64,000 nt of DNA from Cliona cf. orientalis. Its lineage: Eukaryota > Porifera > Demospongiae > Clionaida > Clionaidae. This document shows, piece by piece, positions 23,861 to 36,600 of the stretch. Within the stretch, counting starts at the first letter, position 1; each line of letters starts with the position of its first letter. The stretch lies in contig OZ005699.1 in NCBI GenBank assembly GCA_963930775.1, positions 7,585,501-7,649,500 of the forward strand, written 5' to 3'. The translations under genes and the position numbers were made by a program. Below the pieces are notes generated by a model that ran no database searches, was not told the origin of the DNA, and saw only the letters and a program-made list of their open reading frames with translations.

Positions 23861-24439
23861 GATTATGAATGCTGTCGATCTTGGTTTGCTGATAGATGAA
23901 GTAAGCTTGAGTGGAGCTATAGCTGTATTGATTGGGTGGCCCTTTTTATAGGCATGCATGCAGTCAACCTTTAGATGTTTATTGCTTAACACAGTGCAAA
24001 GTACATCCATTAGACCCCCTTATTGTCTATCCACCACAAATGCACCGTCAGATGATAGGGAAAACCTCCGTGGTATAAAGTTTAGAAGGGTGTATGTATA
24101 ATTATATTAATGAGTCATAATGACCATTCCCTATGACCAAATTGAAAGTATCTAGCCTTGCTAATATTCATACCTGTGATGCTCCAAGACACTCATAGAG
24201 TTTTGCTCACCTTGGTTCAAAGCGTAAAATGGTGTTCTTTGCCATTAATTTTTGATTACCTTGTTTATCATGCTCTGGAATAGCTGGGGAGATTGTTTTC
24301 ACCCACCTAGGTTCAAAGTGTAAAAGGATGTAGTAATTCTTTGACCAAATTGAAGATACTACTTGACCTCAAGATTCGTTTGTCATTTATTAGCTAGAAA
24401 GGCTACCAGGGGAGATTGTTTTTGCCAACGTTCCTCCCC

Positions 24440-24446
24440 CCTCCCC

Positions 24447-24482
<36 letters not shown>
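24440..24482 (+). repeat. Poly-C tract
   Basis: A C homopolymer of roughly 35 bases preceded by interrupted C-rich sequence. It flanks the duplicated pseudogene region. Confidence 0.8.
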
Positions 24483-24729
24483 ACTCTCTATTGCTCTGCC
24501 ACAACAAAGAAAGGGGACTAAGACTTAACAAAAATAAATGTGGTAGCAACAAGTACAGTAATTAAAAAAATAATTTTGTAGGTATTGCTTGATACAGTTA
24601 TTAATAATTATGTACATTACCATGAAAAAACAGCTTCTGGAGAAAAAGTTGCAACTGTTTAGAGCAGCTTCTGTGTGGATGCACACCACAATTAAGAAAT
24701 TAGATATAGCTAGTACTTACATGGCCCCT

Positions 24730-24913
24730 ACCTCATGGTAAGTTTTCCCGTTTCCACCATTATGAGGACAACGTGAAGTACTGCGGCGCTGATAAGCGCA
24801 AGGGATCAGTGCAAGGCAGCTGTACCTGTCTCTTGTGCCATGCAGTTGGGACCGATGATACAAGTAAGATGCACTGCACTGTGACAAAGATACAGAGAAT
24901 CGTCTTCATGATT
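24730..24913 (-). pseudogene. Truncated copy of the TSP1/vWA gene
   Basis: On the minus strand a signal peptide like that of the neighbouring gene (MKTILCIFVTVQCILLVSSV) is followed by LPCTDPLRLSAPQYFT, matching exon 1. The sequence then jumps out of frame into a segment matching RCPHNG-NG of exon 2. The TSP1 segment and intervening intron have been deleted at a TTCACG-like junction, and no vWA exon follows. It is therefore a collapsed tandem duplicate. Confidence 0.7.
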
Positions 24914-25271
24914 ATCTCAACTTGTTGAAACTGCATGCACACTTGACTGCACAGTGTAGCTACTGCGTCATTCGTATATATGATCCCTTTGTTTGCACGC
25001 AATTTAATTTGTTGCTTGTACAAGACTTGGTGGTCAGTGACTCAATGGCAGATCTAATCACATGGTATACCTCAACATCTGCTCCAAATTCTTGTATCCA
25101 CGACAGTCGGTCAATGTTCCGTCACGCACAAGGATTGTGTTTTGCCCGTATTAGCTAGTGCAAAATACAAAAGGTATACCCCCTATATAACATAGCTACC
25201 ATCTGGTCTTTACAAACAACTGTGCATACATTGTTCCCACGAGAATATTATATTATTTAATTTAGTCTATG

Positions 25272-25362
25272 TAACAGGTGAAAGGAGAAAGAATCCAGCT
25301 GGGATTTGAACTCTGGATCTTCTGATTACTGTCTTACCACTGAGACCTATGTTAGACCCAAG
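25272..25362 (-). repeat. Possible tRNA-derived (SINE-like) remnant
   Basis: The minus strand shows GGTCTCAGTGGTAAGAC (A-box-like) and GAGTTCAAATCCCAGCTGG (B-box-like) at tRNA-like spacing. The T-stem and acceptor stem do not pair well, so it is not a convincing functional tRNA. Confidence 0.35.
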
Positions 25363-25819
25363 TGGCATCAAAGTGTACTAGGAAGATAGTATAGTATTTC
25401 CACAGGACTTCATCATTTTCTTCTTCAAGCTATTTTTCTCCTCTCAATGCAAGGTGGAGGGGAATGAATTGTGCTTTGCTACAGCCAGGTATGCATGACT
25501 TAGCAGTCATGCAGGCCTTGATTGATGTGGACTGTCAGAGGGTAAATTTTCCATCTTTGTACATCTGGGTCCAGTAGACCAGTGGTAATGTTTCCATAGC
25601 AACCTAAAACTGATTGTGGTCTACTCTGCCACAAAAAAGGAGGCTGAATCTCAACAACAAAATTAATGTGGTAGCAGTACATAATTATGCTATTTGACAA
25701 TGTGTATCATGCAATTAGCTATTATAGGGCAGTAATTAGGATAATAATAATATATTATTATTATAGTTGCTCTTGTAATAAGATGTATAGCTTGCATTAT
25801 GGTATCGTAATAAATTACA

Positions 25820-28800
25820 TCACATGACCCTGCATCTATTATTTGTTTTTCCCCTCGCACCAGTCGCAGCTGCCTTATTACGAGTTCTCCTCCTCTGACC
25901 AACCACGGACCCTTTCCTTTCTCTCCTTGACTTTCTCTTCTCAGCTCCTCCAGACTTTCCTTCCCCACCCTCTCCACCATCGCCAGCACTCCCTAGCCCT
26001 TCTGAATCACTTCCTCCTTCTCCCTCCGATTCATTATTCTCTGAGTCTTCTGCTGACTCATCACTTTCTTCTTCAAGGTATTTCTTTCTGTACTCTTCCA
26101 TGGCTTGTTCGTAGGAGAGAGGGGGCCATCGGTGCTGGTTGATGTAGGCCATGTTGTCTCCTACTAGCTGAGAGAACTCTTCTTTGTCCTTGAAGACGAC
26201 ATAGTTGCTGGAGACGAAGTGGAGGCACCATGCACTCAACTGGGATGCATTGTGAAGCTGAGAGGTCAGAAGGAGACCTACAAAAATGCGTTATCAGAAT
26301 GTAAAAGTGTTGGATTGGATCATTGGATTGTGAAAGCAAAATCTCTAGTTTTACATGCATTATCCACTGTCCACCTGGGCTCTCTCACTATATAAATGTT
26401 GCAATTGAAATATTGTGGCATGATGAAAGACATTTTAACCCTCGCCGCAAAGCGTAGGCAGAGGGTTACTGCAATCGTTTGGCGATTTTTGTCCGTTCGT
26501 CCGTCCGTCCGTATGGTAACTTAAAGGGTCGTCTGAGAGATAGTACGCATCCGAGGATTACCAGGCATCAAGGAAGAGTGATCACGTTAAGTCCTGCCCA
26601 GTGGGTGTGCAGCTGTGGTTGCCATTCTGTGCCTTGCTGGTCAGTTGTCAATGCAGTGACAGTGTAAACAGGCAGTGGCTCTCAAGTGCATAATTCAGTT
26701 AAAGTAGTCACAGAGGCTTTCAGTGACATAGCCAGGTGCCTTTCCCCTACGCCTATATCATGCACTGACTTTGAAGAAAACCTGAGTACCTCAGGTGCAG
26801 GGTATGTATATAGCTAGTTCAATACTCCTGATATTGAGCAGGCATACACTGGCATTGAGACATGCTATAGATCTACATGTGCGCATGAGTCATGCATGCG
26901 TGTAGCGGTGAAGGTTCTGCACTCCTGTGCATTCATTTGGCGTGCAAACAGCTGGGAAGACTAGCCTAGGGCTAGGCTACTTTGTAGCGCCATTGATATC
27001 CATGTAGACCAGACTATGGTGTTAAAATTAATTACGGTGCCAAGTATAATATATTATACCTATTGTAATAGCTGTTTATATGAAATAGCTAGCGTATGCA
27101 TATATTATTATTATAATAGGCATGTGCATGATACATGTAATTGTATGGCTTACCTATGATGTCAACATCAGCCTGTGCAATACTCTCTGAAGTGGCCCGC
27201 TCCACGTGCTTTGAGATGTAGAGTTCACAGAGTGCAGTCAGCCTTGGCATGACGTACTGGTTGGCCAGCTCCAGTATGCCGATAGAGTCACTGTCCTCGA
27301 TGGGGGAGTGGTCGGTGTAGAGGTACTCCAGGAATGCTAGGAAGGTGTCCAGCCGAACCTCAGGGATAGAAATCTGTCACAAGCAAATAAAATAGTCACT
27401 ATGATATTCACTGTGGAATTCATTTATACTAGACTTTGGAGGCCACCATTGGGTAATTAAGTTTGGCCATTAATAGAGGGATATAATATATAATAGTCTT
27501 AACTAGCTAAGATTTTTACAGTTGGGACCAAGGTGAGGTGCCGTTTAATATAGACAGGGTAGCCACCACTGGCCGCCCATCAGGGGTGTAGGGAAATTTG
27601 GGATTTTATGTTAATTTTATGCACAATCTACATGCATGTAGGTGATACTACATGCATGTAGGTGATAACGTACTGCTGCAGTGCATGGTTCAAAATTGCT
27701 TACATGCAGTACTGGGATTTGCAAGAATATTTATTGTTATAATGCTCATGAGGGCTAATATTTGTTTACCTCATTGCTTTGGCTTTCTGCAAATCCCCCA
27801 GTCAACATGGCCGACATGACATCACAGCGAGTGCAGAGAACCAGCTTGTGACTGTGAACCAATGTCCCCTCCACTCGGAAGGTCACATCAGAGAAAAGTG
27901 GCTGTGGAGAGGAATAAAAAGAGTTGGGCATGCTAGCTGGCATCGTTCATCAGACAGTCTATAACTTTGAAAACATCACAAGAAACATTAAATTTTAGAC
28001 GTTACTAAATTGTATCTATCTATAATAATATTATTATGTGATTCATTGAAATACTATTTTTAGGGCACCAAGTTTAGTAAAAATTAATCATGATGAATTT
28101 ATAGTCTAGCTACGTAGCTATTCAAATTACCTTGTTGAGGAAGAGTTGCTTTGCAGTGCTGCTGTTCCTGTCGTTCAACCACGTACCAATGCTTGGGTTA
28201 AGAAACTCCTCTTCCTTCTGAGCATTCTCCACGATCAGCTGCAACTCAGGCAGGTTGAAGAGCCGTGCAGCTTTCAGTGTATCCTCCAAACCCTCACTAT
28301 CTTTCTTCAGGTCAACGTAGCCGGTGTAGAGAAACTCCAAGCAGCGCCGGAGAGAGAGCTCGGTGAATTTAGTGGAGTCCACGGTGATCTCTGTCTTATT
28401 AACACCCTCGCTGTCGACCCTATGGTAGTAGTATTCCATACAATAACATTATGAAGGTGCAATATGTATACAAATTTTTAAATTCTCTCCTATCAACATC
28501 TTCACTGTCGACTGCTGGAATTGAACTAAAAGTGCAGTAGAGATCCAAATCAAATACTATAACTTTGGCATTTTTTGGTTTTCTCTGGTCAGCAAACGGC
28601 CGCCACCGCCAGTATCTATGTAGTACATGTATACTCACTTTTCCTCTATTGAAATAAGTCCCTCCACCAGTCCACTGTTGATGTTAGCAGCCGTCACCTT
28701 CTTCATCCGGCGAGAGTTCCAACTGGGACACTCGGCTAGACTTTGAACCTTGACCTTTCCCGAGCCTCCACTTTCTACATCAAACACTCTCCTAAACATC

Positions 28801-30233
28801 TCAGAAGCGGAACAGAGAATGTATCTGTGAGCATGGAAGGTCTTTGCATCCAGTCGAAATGTCACGTCAGGTTGGTTTTGGTTGTTCACTAGCTTGGACC
28901 AATCTTGAGCGAATTGGGACGAGGGTATGTTTATCCAGGGAGCTTTCTCGTTGGGTGGTAGTTCGGGAGGTGGGGGGATACCGGATTCACTGACGTTGGA
29001 GGAGAAATCTTCATTACCTCGCTTAGACTTGGAACGTCTACAAATTAACGATAAGAAAGGGGATAATGTGACAGTTCTAACCCTCTAAATACATGCATAT
29101 GTAAGTATCCCAGAATGGTCAATGTCACATAAGACCGGGAACTAGAAATAACTGTTTCCTACAAATTTGTATCATACGTGTAGGTAGCGGAACATCCCGG
29201 CTACACAAAAATCTGTTATTTTTTTCAGTATAGTAATGTACCTCTTCCAAGGCCAAGTGAACTTCCTTCTGGATGGCCTGCTACCTGTTGCACTGAGCAC
29301 AGCCCTAAGGGCAGCCATCATGGCATCCGATACTCCACTGCTAGTCAGAGCACTCGTCTCATAGTAACCAACAGCACCTGTGCACACAACAAAGTCGGCA
29401 TAAAATTAATTAAAGGGGATATTCTGGCGTAAAATACCAGCATGCAGTAAATTATTAAGTTATTTAAATGTGATAGTGCAAGATATTTTTGAGAATAATG
29501 ATATTGATGTCAGAATTGGTATTGAATATATTATGTGTACCACAAAATTAACGTAATCAATCTAGTGTTCTATAAACAGAAGTATCAGTTGCTTACCAAT
29601 TTCCTTTGCCAGTTCATGAGCTGCTGCTGGGTCCACCATCTGCTGAGCCCTACCACCACTGCTAGTGCTGCCATCACTGGTTCTCAAATCTCCCTTCATG
29701 CCCAGTAACATTATGGGTGTACCTGGACAATAGTGTTTCACTTCTGGGGCCCACTTTGCCCTGATGTTGGCAAAAGATGCCGGAGCATTCACAGCAAAGC
29801 AGACAAGAAAGACGTCAGTTTGAGGGTACGAGAGGGGACGGAGACGATCATAGTCTTCTTGACCAGCTGTACGCGAGAGAAGGAAAGAGGGACCAATTCA
29901 ACGGGGGAAAGGGAGAGAGAGAGAGAGAGAGAGAACCTTGAAGATGCATGACCACATCAAAGCTTACTGTCCCAAAATGTGGGGGCGGGGCTCAAACCGC
30001 AATAACCGTGATTTTCACTGTTCAGTAGAGCCATATTAATTTATGGTACAGTACTCACCAGTATCCCATAGAGAAACACTGACTGGTTTTCCATCGACCA
30101 TGACATTGCTGCCCCAGTTATCAAACACTGTGGGTACGTACTCTTGGGGGAACGAGTTGGTGCTCCACGAGATCAGAAAACAAGATTTACCGACGGCTCC
30201 ATCGCCAACCACGACCACCTTCACGTTCTGCAT
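25820..30233 (-). CDS. RHOBTB: RHOBTB-family atypical Rho GTPase with two BTB domains
   Basis: Eight exons: 30233-30059, 29866-29597, 29377-29242, 29037-28639, 28419-28131, 27901-27770, 27373-27154 and 26277-25820. They join to 692 aa, close to vertebrate RHOBTB1/2 length. The GTPase domain (1-190) has [15 protein letters not shown] and GMKGDL. A proline-rich linker ([15 protein letters not shown]) follows. BTB1 starts at about 244 ([20 protein letters not shown]), contains the typical long insertion and ends near 395. BTB2 begins at about 425 ([20 protein letters not shown]). A C-terminal domain is followed by an acidic then basic tail ending CRVM. RHOBTBs act as CUL3 substrate adaptors. The canonical switch II and a CaaX-like end suggest retained nucleotide cycling and prenylation, unlike RHOBTB1/2 as I recall them. 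Confidence 0.92.
26430..26650. repeat. Dispersed repeat fragment in RHOBTB intron 7
   Basis: AACCCTCGCCGC ... GAGGGTTACTGCAATCG followed by TCCGTTCGTCCGTCCG. Related sequence occurs at about 8188-8285 and 63486-63590 (ATCCCGCGC-CATG-GCAAGGGGTAAAG-AATCGGT) and at about 9105-9140. This is an interspersed family of unknown class. Confidence 0.5.
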
Positions 30234-30690
30234 CTTCCACCAACGAAGATATAAAAAAAGTATCTAATTGTACTTAAAATAATGGACGTAGGTCTATAGT
30301 GCGGCTGAGTATTAACGTTAGCTACACTTTTCTCGTTTTATATCGCCAGCAGCTGATTGTTACTAAAAATAGAACACACCTCCCACTTACTTCCTTTATG
30401 TGCTATTTTTAGAACACCATACTTGGCATGCGCAGTGACACACACACAAGCATTTGTCACGTTTCTCATGTACTAGGTATAGGTGAAGCTACACAGCAGA
30501 GTTGTATTATAATAATAGAAGAAATTATAAAGATAACTAGTATAAGAGTAACCACCAGGAGCACATGTTCCTGGAGTAACATAAGGTACATAAGTAATCT
30601 GGAAGGATACTCAAAAAATTGGCAAAAGGAAAAAAAATAGTGTACTGCTTTTGCGGCCTGCTACATACATACACTAATACTGCTGCTGCA

Positions 30691-33600
30691 CTAGGATGAA
30701 GGATTATGGTGGAAATAGACATTATTACTGCTCTGAGGAGGGTGGCCGACTGCTGAGCTCAGCATTGGTGACGTGTCGTTCAACGGTGAACCAAACGAAG
30801 CAATCGGACGTTGAACTGCAGCCGTCACGTGCGTGACCTCGTTCAACGAAGGGGTAGTCCCTCCCTCGTTAACAGGCGGGGCGGCCAGACGGTCCCCACC
30901 GCTCTCGAGGAGTTGGTGAGAAGAGGTAAGAAGCTCTGTTGTAGCTGCGTGTCTCTCGTGCTCATGATGGTGGTGATGCGAATGTCTCCCACTACTATTA
31001 ACACCACTGCTGCTGAAACCTGACGATAACATCACGTTGTTTGAATTATTCATTAGCTGCTGTTGATCATGAGCTGTAGGGGGGTGGCGTGGGTGTTGTG
31101 GCTGTGGGGGGCCACCGTATGCTCCCCCCGGACCTGCACGTCCTCCTCCTCCTCCCGTTGAACCCCCAGCACCCCCTCCGCTATTTCGCTGATTCGGCGG
31201 TTCTGCTACGGATGACAGCATGGGGTCGTGTTTCAGTTCCGTGGGGTGTATTCTGGCGTGGTCCCTCCCCGATGGTACGTGTAAACCACTCGATTTCACT
31301 CTCCTACCCTCAGCAGATCCTCTTTGCATGGAAGAAAAGTGAGCGTGTAAAAGCGAATCTTGAGCCTCCTTCGGAATGGCTGTTGAAGATACCGACATTC
31401 TTTCGTCATCCATTAATATTGCACCGTGCATTACATCACCGCTGTTCTCCAAAACCGCACGACCGTTGTCTTCTTGCATCCTTGGCTCTTCTTCATACAT
31501 ACCACCGCTGCTGGCCACGCCCCCTCTATTAGCACCAGGGGGCAAGGGTGGTTGACCACTTGAAATCGCTGCAGCCATAGCTTGAGCTTGGTGCTGTTGT
31601 TGTTGTGGGTGGAGCCCATCTCCGCCCATCGCCACACCCACCATACCAGTTGTAGCTCCACCTAAAGCCACACCCACTGCTCCCGTGGCTCCACCCCCTG
31701 GTCCAGTGGCGATTGGTTGGACACCGTTTGGAAGTCGAACCAGGTTGTTATCGGTGAGGGTCTGTTGGAGCTTCGTGTTGATGGCAATGTAGAATTCCCG
31801 CTGAGATGCCAGCTCCATGATACGTGATTGCATTGATCTGTTCTCAGACTGTAGCTCGTGGAGATGAGCCAGCATTGTCCCAGCTGCAGGAGGGAGGGAA
31901 ACATGGGACATTAGATGACCAGGGGAAGATGAAGAGAAAATACTCACTAATGAGCTATGCAAAATTTTGTATTCGAAGCTATAAGCTACATACATGTACA
32001 TGAATATTATTATGTACATGGCAAGGATTTGTTATTGAGTAGTAGCATGGGCCCGGCAGAATGCAGAAAAATATGTGACCGTCCACGAGAAAACTATGCA
32101 TAATGCGCTGAAAAAAGTTTTTGAGTTAAGGCCACCATTACCAACTACAACCTTTGAACTATTGCTCCTGCAAATTTGAAGTCTCTAGCCCGTGTAGTCA
32201 TGGAGATATGAGCAAAAATATACCCGGATCACCCGTACTCGAGTTTTGCAAAAAATTGCAATAAACATTGCTACGTACATTGCACGCGGAAGTCCGTATA
32301 CTCGCCGTTTATGGTAAATACGTGGCCCCGCCTACCAAGTCAATGAACTAGCTGGCTGCCAAAACGTTCGAATGAGAGCAGCAGCCAACGTTTCGATGGA
32401 AAAGAACGAGAAGACAAGCGTTCCTAAAGATCGTTAGTACACAAAATCGAAGAATAAAGTGACTGGAGAGTATTTTCTGTGCAGCTGCCGTGCTTGCCTA
32501 CCTGCAACTATGGCAACGGCTGCGTATCATGGCCGCTGTATGTAGCTACTCGCCTGACTTCTTCGAGCCATAACTCGGTAAGTATAGTGTTCTAGAAGCT
32601 ACGAAGCAGATTTTTGTGTAGAGGAATGATTCGTCTATCGATCTATACCAAAAAGTGAAAATTGATAGTTATCACCACAGGCAACTATTTTGGCCTGTAT
32701 CTCAGATTGATATCCAGCGCAGTATGCATGGTTTTCTCGTGGACGGTCACATATGATTATGGTAAATTTTCTTAAAAAGCTACTAGTCGCCAATGTTTCA
32801 GCTATAATAGCTTCATGAGCAATAAAAATTACTACATGCAACAGCTTACCATTGTTTTGTTTGCCTGCCTGGTCCAGTATGAACTGAGCCGTCTGCTCCC
32901 ACTGTCTCTCCAGTAACTCCTGCAGACTGCGAGGGGGAGGGGCCTGGCTCCTAGGGGAACAATAAAATAAAATTTTATTATGTATAATCATGTAAGCACC
33001 ATAGCATTGGAAGCATAGCTAATGTATACTTGATGTATACCTGTTGCTATTATCCGAACTAGTCGATGATCCAGGCTGCCTTCTGATACCAGCACCCTAT
33101 GAAAAACATCGAATATGAATATCATTGCATACATGTATGTGTAACAGTAACTGTGACCGTATTGGAAAGTTCATGAGGTTAACTTCATACAACCATTCAG
33201 GGAGCCATCCCCATAACAAACCACACATAGAATATAATCAGAGTTTTATCTGGCCCAGCACAAAGCACAGGAAGCTAAGGCATAATATTATGTTGATATT
33301 AGTGTTCCCAAAAAAGCCATTTAAGCAATACTTTGTAAATTTACTTTCTGATAATTTTTTTTGGGGGGGGGGGGGGGGGGGGGGGGGGGGAGGGGGCACA
33401 TCATACATGTATACACTAGTCTCAAGCTGGGTACGAGGCTATATCATACACCTACAGTACAAAGTCAGTAAAACTTGAGGATAATATGTAAATGAAATGC
33501 AGATGGATTTGTAGAGAACATGCATAAGAAAATACAGTAGTTCGTTGACTGTAATAATTATTATGAAGAGGGCTCCTACGCAATGTACCTGTATTGGTGA

Positions 33601-36600
33601 GAGCGGTCCAGCCCCAAGCATCTCAGCATGCATCTTGCTGACCATATCGCTCTCTCCCTCTCCTCCCACCATTTCTTGCTTCATAAAGTGCTCCTTCCCC
33701 ACGCCCACAGCCACACCCCCTCCACTGCTCGTGCTCGATAATAGCAACGACGTCGACGGGATTGTTGAAACTCCGCCCACCACAATGGACGGAGGGCTGT
33801 GCACAAACGAGGAGGGGCTCCCGGGGATATTGGTCGCCAAGAGGGTATTTTGGAGGTCGCTACTATTGGAGGGAGCCTCGGATGTTGTGCTCTCGTTGGA
33901 AGAGGAGAGTTTTCTCGTTCGGCGCTTACGCTTGGTGGGAGGGCCAGGGATGGGGTTGTCCGTGGATAGTCTTTTCGGAGGAGACTCACCGCTAGATGAC
34001 TTTTCCCTCTGTTGAAAAGAAATAAAGAATATATGTATAAAAGGAGGAAAAAACAAGGATAGCTTTATAGATAATAACAATGATTGATGGTAAATAGCAC
34101 ATTAGGTTATGGAATTGTGTGTCACCGTAATACATACATTTGTAAGTGCTCAGACATAGAAAAAGGAACTAGCTCTCTTCAGCGTTGCCATTATCAAACG
34201 CAACTCAAAGCGAGCTGGGATTATTCCTAGTCATCACTGCACTAAAAATTTAATGCCTTGCTCTTCTCTCCCCCTCCCTCCCCCTCCCCTTCCTCTCTTG
34301 CTTCACCCACACCCCCCCTCTCTCTTCTCTTGTCCCTCCCTCCCTCCTTCCCCCTCTCCCTCTCCAACCCAACACCCCCCTCCCCCCTCCAATACACACA
34401 TACACACACCTTGGCAGGTTTTGTTGTGTCCTTGGTGCTGCTATGTAGCTGTTGTGAGATAGCAGGGAGAGTGGAGGAGGAGGAGGAGAGATGAGAGGTC
34501 ACAGACGAGATGGCTCCAGCGGGGGGAGGGGCAAGGGGGAATGAGGGAGCAGCGGTAGAAGTTGGAGTAACGCTTTGTTTCCGAAGAATTTGCTTGTGTT
34601 TTTGCCGCATCTGTGGGGAGAGAGAGGGAATAACTCAACCTGCCCAAGATGGCTAGCTTAAAGGGAAAAATTCATCAAAAACTGGAAAGTGATTTTACAA
34701 AATTTAATTAGCTAGCTTGGGGGAGGGAGAGAGGTTCCTCTAAGCAACATACCAATGAAACTATTCGAACATATCTTTTAAATCGAATGCTTACAGTTGA
34801 TTCATACTGATTTGTGGTATCAACAATGAACGAATTTTAAATACTGTAATATTGCCACATACATGTGTAACTGACCATTTTCTTGTAGTGCATGCTGCAG
34901 TATCCACAGTAGACGACATTCCTGGGGTCCCTGGGATCTTCCTCCTCACAGAGAAGACTTTCCTTCTGAGCACTGCATAATAACACAAAAACACAATCAC
35001 AGTGAACTAACTTTTCGTATACTACAGGAAAATTAGCTATTTCCGATTTTTAATGCCAAAAAATACCATGTTTTTGAGCAGAAAGGTGGTGAGGATTTAG
35101 TTATGTCTCATTCTCAGACCCCATTCCAACCTTGTAACCTTAAACTTTCCCAGGTGTGCCAGGGATAAAGCCTGCCTATACAAAGAATGGCTTCTGTACT
35201 GCAACAGTACTGGGAAACATTGGCTACTTTCACTCCAGGTGGGGGCTCGTTAGAAGGTCAGCTTTACTAACGATTGAAGTAAGCAAGAACTATTGCTCAG
35301 TAGCATTCTTGATATCTTTCAGAATATGTACGTATACCAGAAAGTAGCTTTCTCTTATGGAACACCCCTGGCAGTGACGATGCTGTCACTGTGGCTATCG
35401 GCTAGATATACACTAGCCATCAGGCCTAACTCATCAATGATGCATTCGTAGAGCACTTGTGTACAAGTCCCCACTCAAGTCCTGAAATTTTCTTTTCTCG
35501 GAAAGAAAATCTTGGGACTTGTATACAAGTGCTATAGGAATGTATGTATACGTAAAAAATATATGCATATACAATTATATGTATATTATTCTGTTTTTGA
35601 CTCGTGAGGGGACAATATTATTTACTTGGATGTAATATTTCTCAACAATTGATCATTTATTTTGGCTATCAAATCCAATACAATCTCCTAGATGGATATC
35701 AAGTTTCACACACATAAACAGACAAGACTAGTACTAGCTAGTACAGTTGAACCTGTGAGGTCACTTTAATGTATGTCTGTAGTTTCACCACTTAGGGCTT
35801 GAACTACCGTATAGTGGGAAACTTTCGAGGGAGAAAACCTTCACAAATTTCACGATTTTTCAGCCATCTGCGAAAGTTTTCTCCACGAAATTTTAGGCAT
35901 GCCACACCCATTCACTTGAAAATTTCCTGCTATACGGTACATGTAAGTTGCTGTAAAATGGATGTTGCTGTTTTACGGTGACTATTACAGACAAATTTGA
36001 CTGTACAACTGAAATAAAGTAGTTCTGTACTTATAGCTCACTGCTCACCATGTGACGTGGAAGGCTTGTCTGCAGCTGGACTTGTGGCAGGCCATGCACG
36101 CCCCGTAGGTGGCCTGCGTCTCCAGACCACGCTCCTCACAGATGTAGCAAGACTGTTGACAAGAAAATGGAACAGTGGTGAACCTACTAATTATTCTAAT
36201 TAAAGTGCACCATAGGAGAGGGGTGTGTACGTGTGTGGTCTTCAATTAATTATGTACATTTGGCTATTAATCAGCAATTACACTCTGAGTGTGGTTTGCG
36301 GATGCTGGCCTAGTGTCATGGTTTCAATTATCCATGGGGGTGGAGATGACACAAGAAACCTTGATAAGAGCAAACCCTCTTAGTTGTACATTGTATGTAC
36401 AGGTGTACAGGTACATGTATGAGAGTGGGTCACTAGTTGATATTGTATAGTGTACATGTACGTACTTTTGAAAATCTCTCTCTTGGTAGTTTTGATGTCA
36501 CAATTGGCTCCATCTTCCTGTTGTTTCCAAACACCACCTCTGGGATATAGAGAGCACAGACCACGTGAGCCCAACTGCCAGAGTCAGTCCGCTTCAGCGC

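Noticed and set aside
25272-25362. Functional tRNA gene
   Set aside because: A-box and B-box-like sequences exist, but the T-stem and acceptor stem do not pair, so it is kept only as a SINE-like remnant.
31089-31532. 147-aa plus-strand ORF
   Set aside because: Antisense shadow of the AF10 last exon, whose Gly/Ser/Gln-rich coding leaves the opposite strand open.
33545-34015. 156-aa plus-strand ORF
   Set aside because: Antisense shadow of AF10 exon 7, which joins in frame to neighbouring exons.
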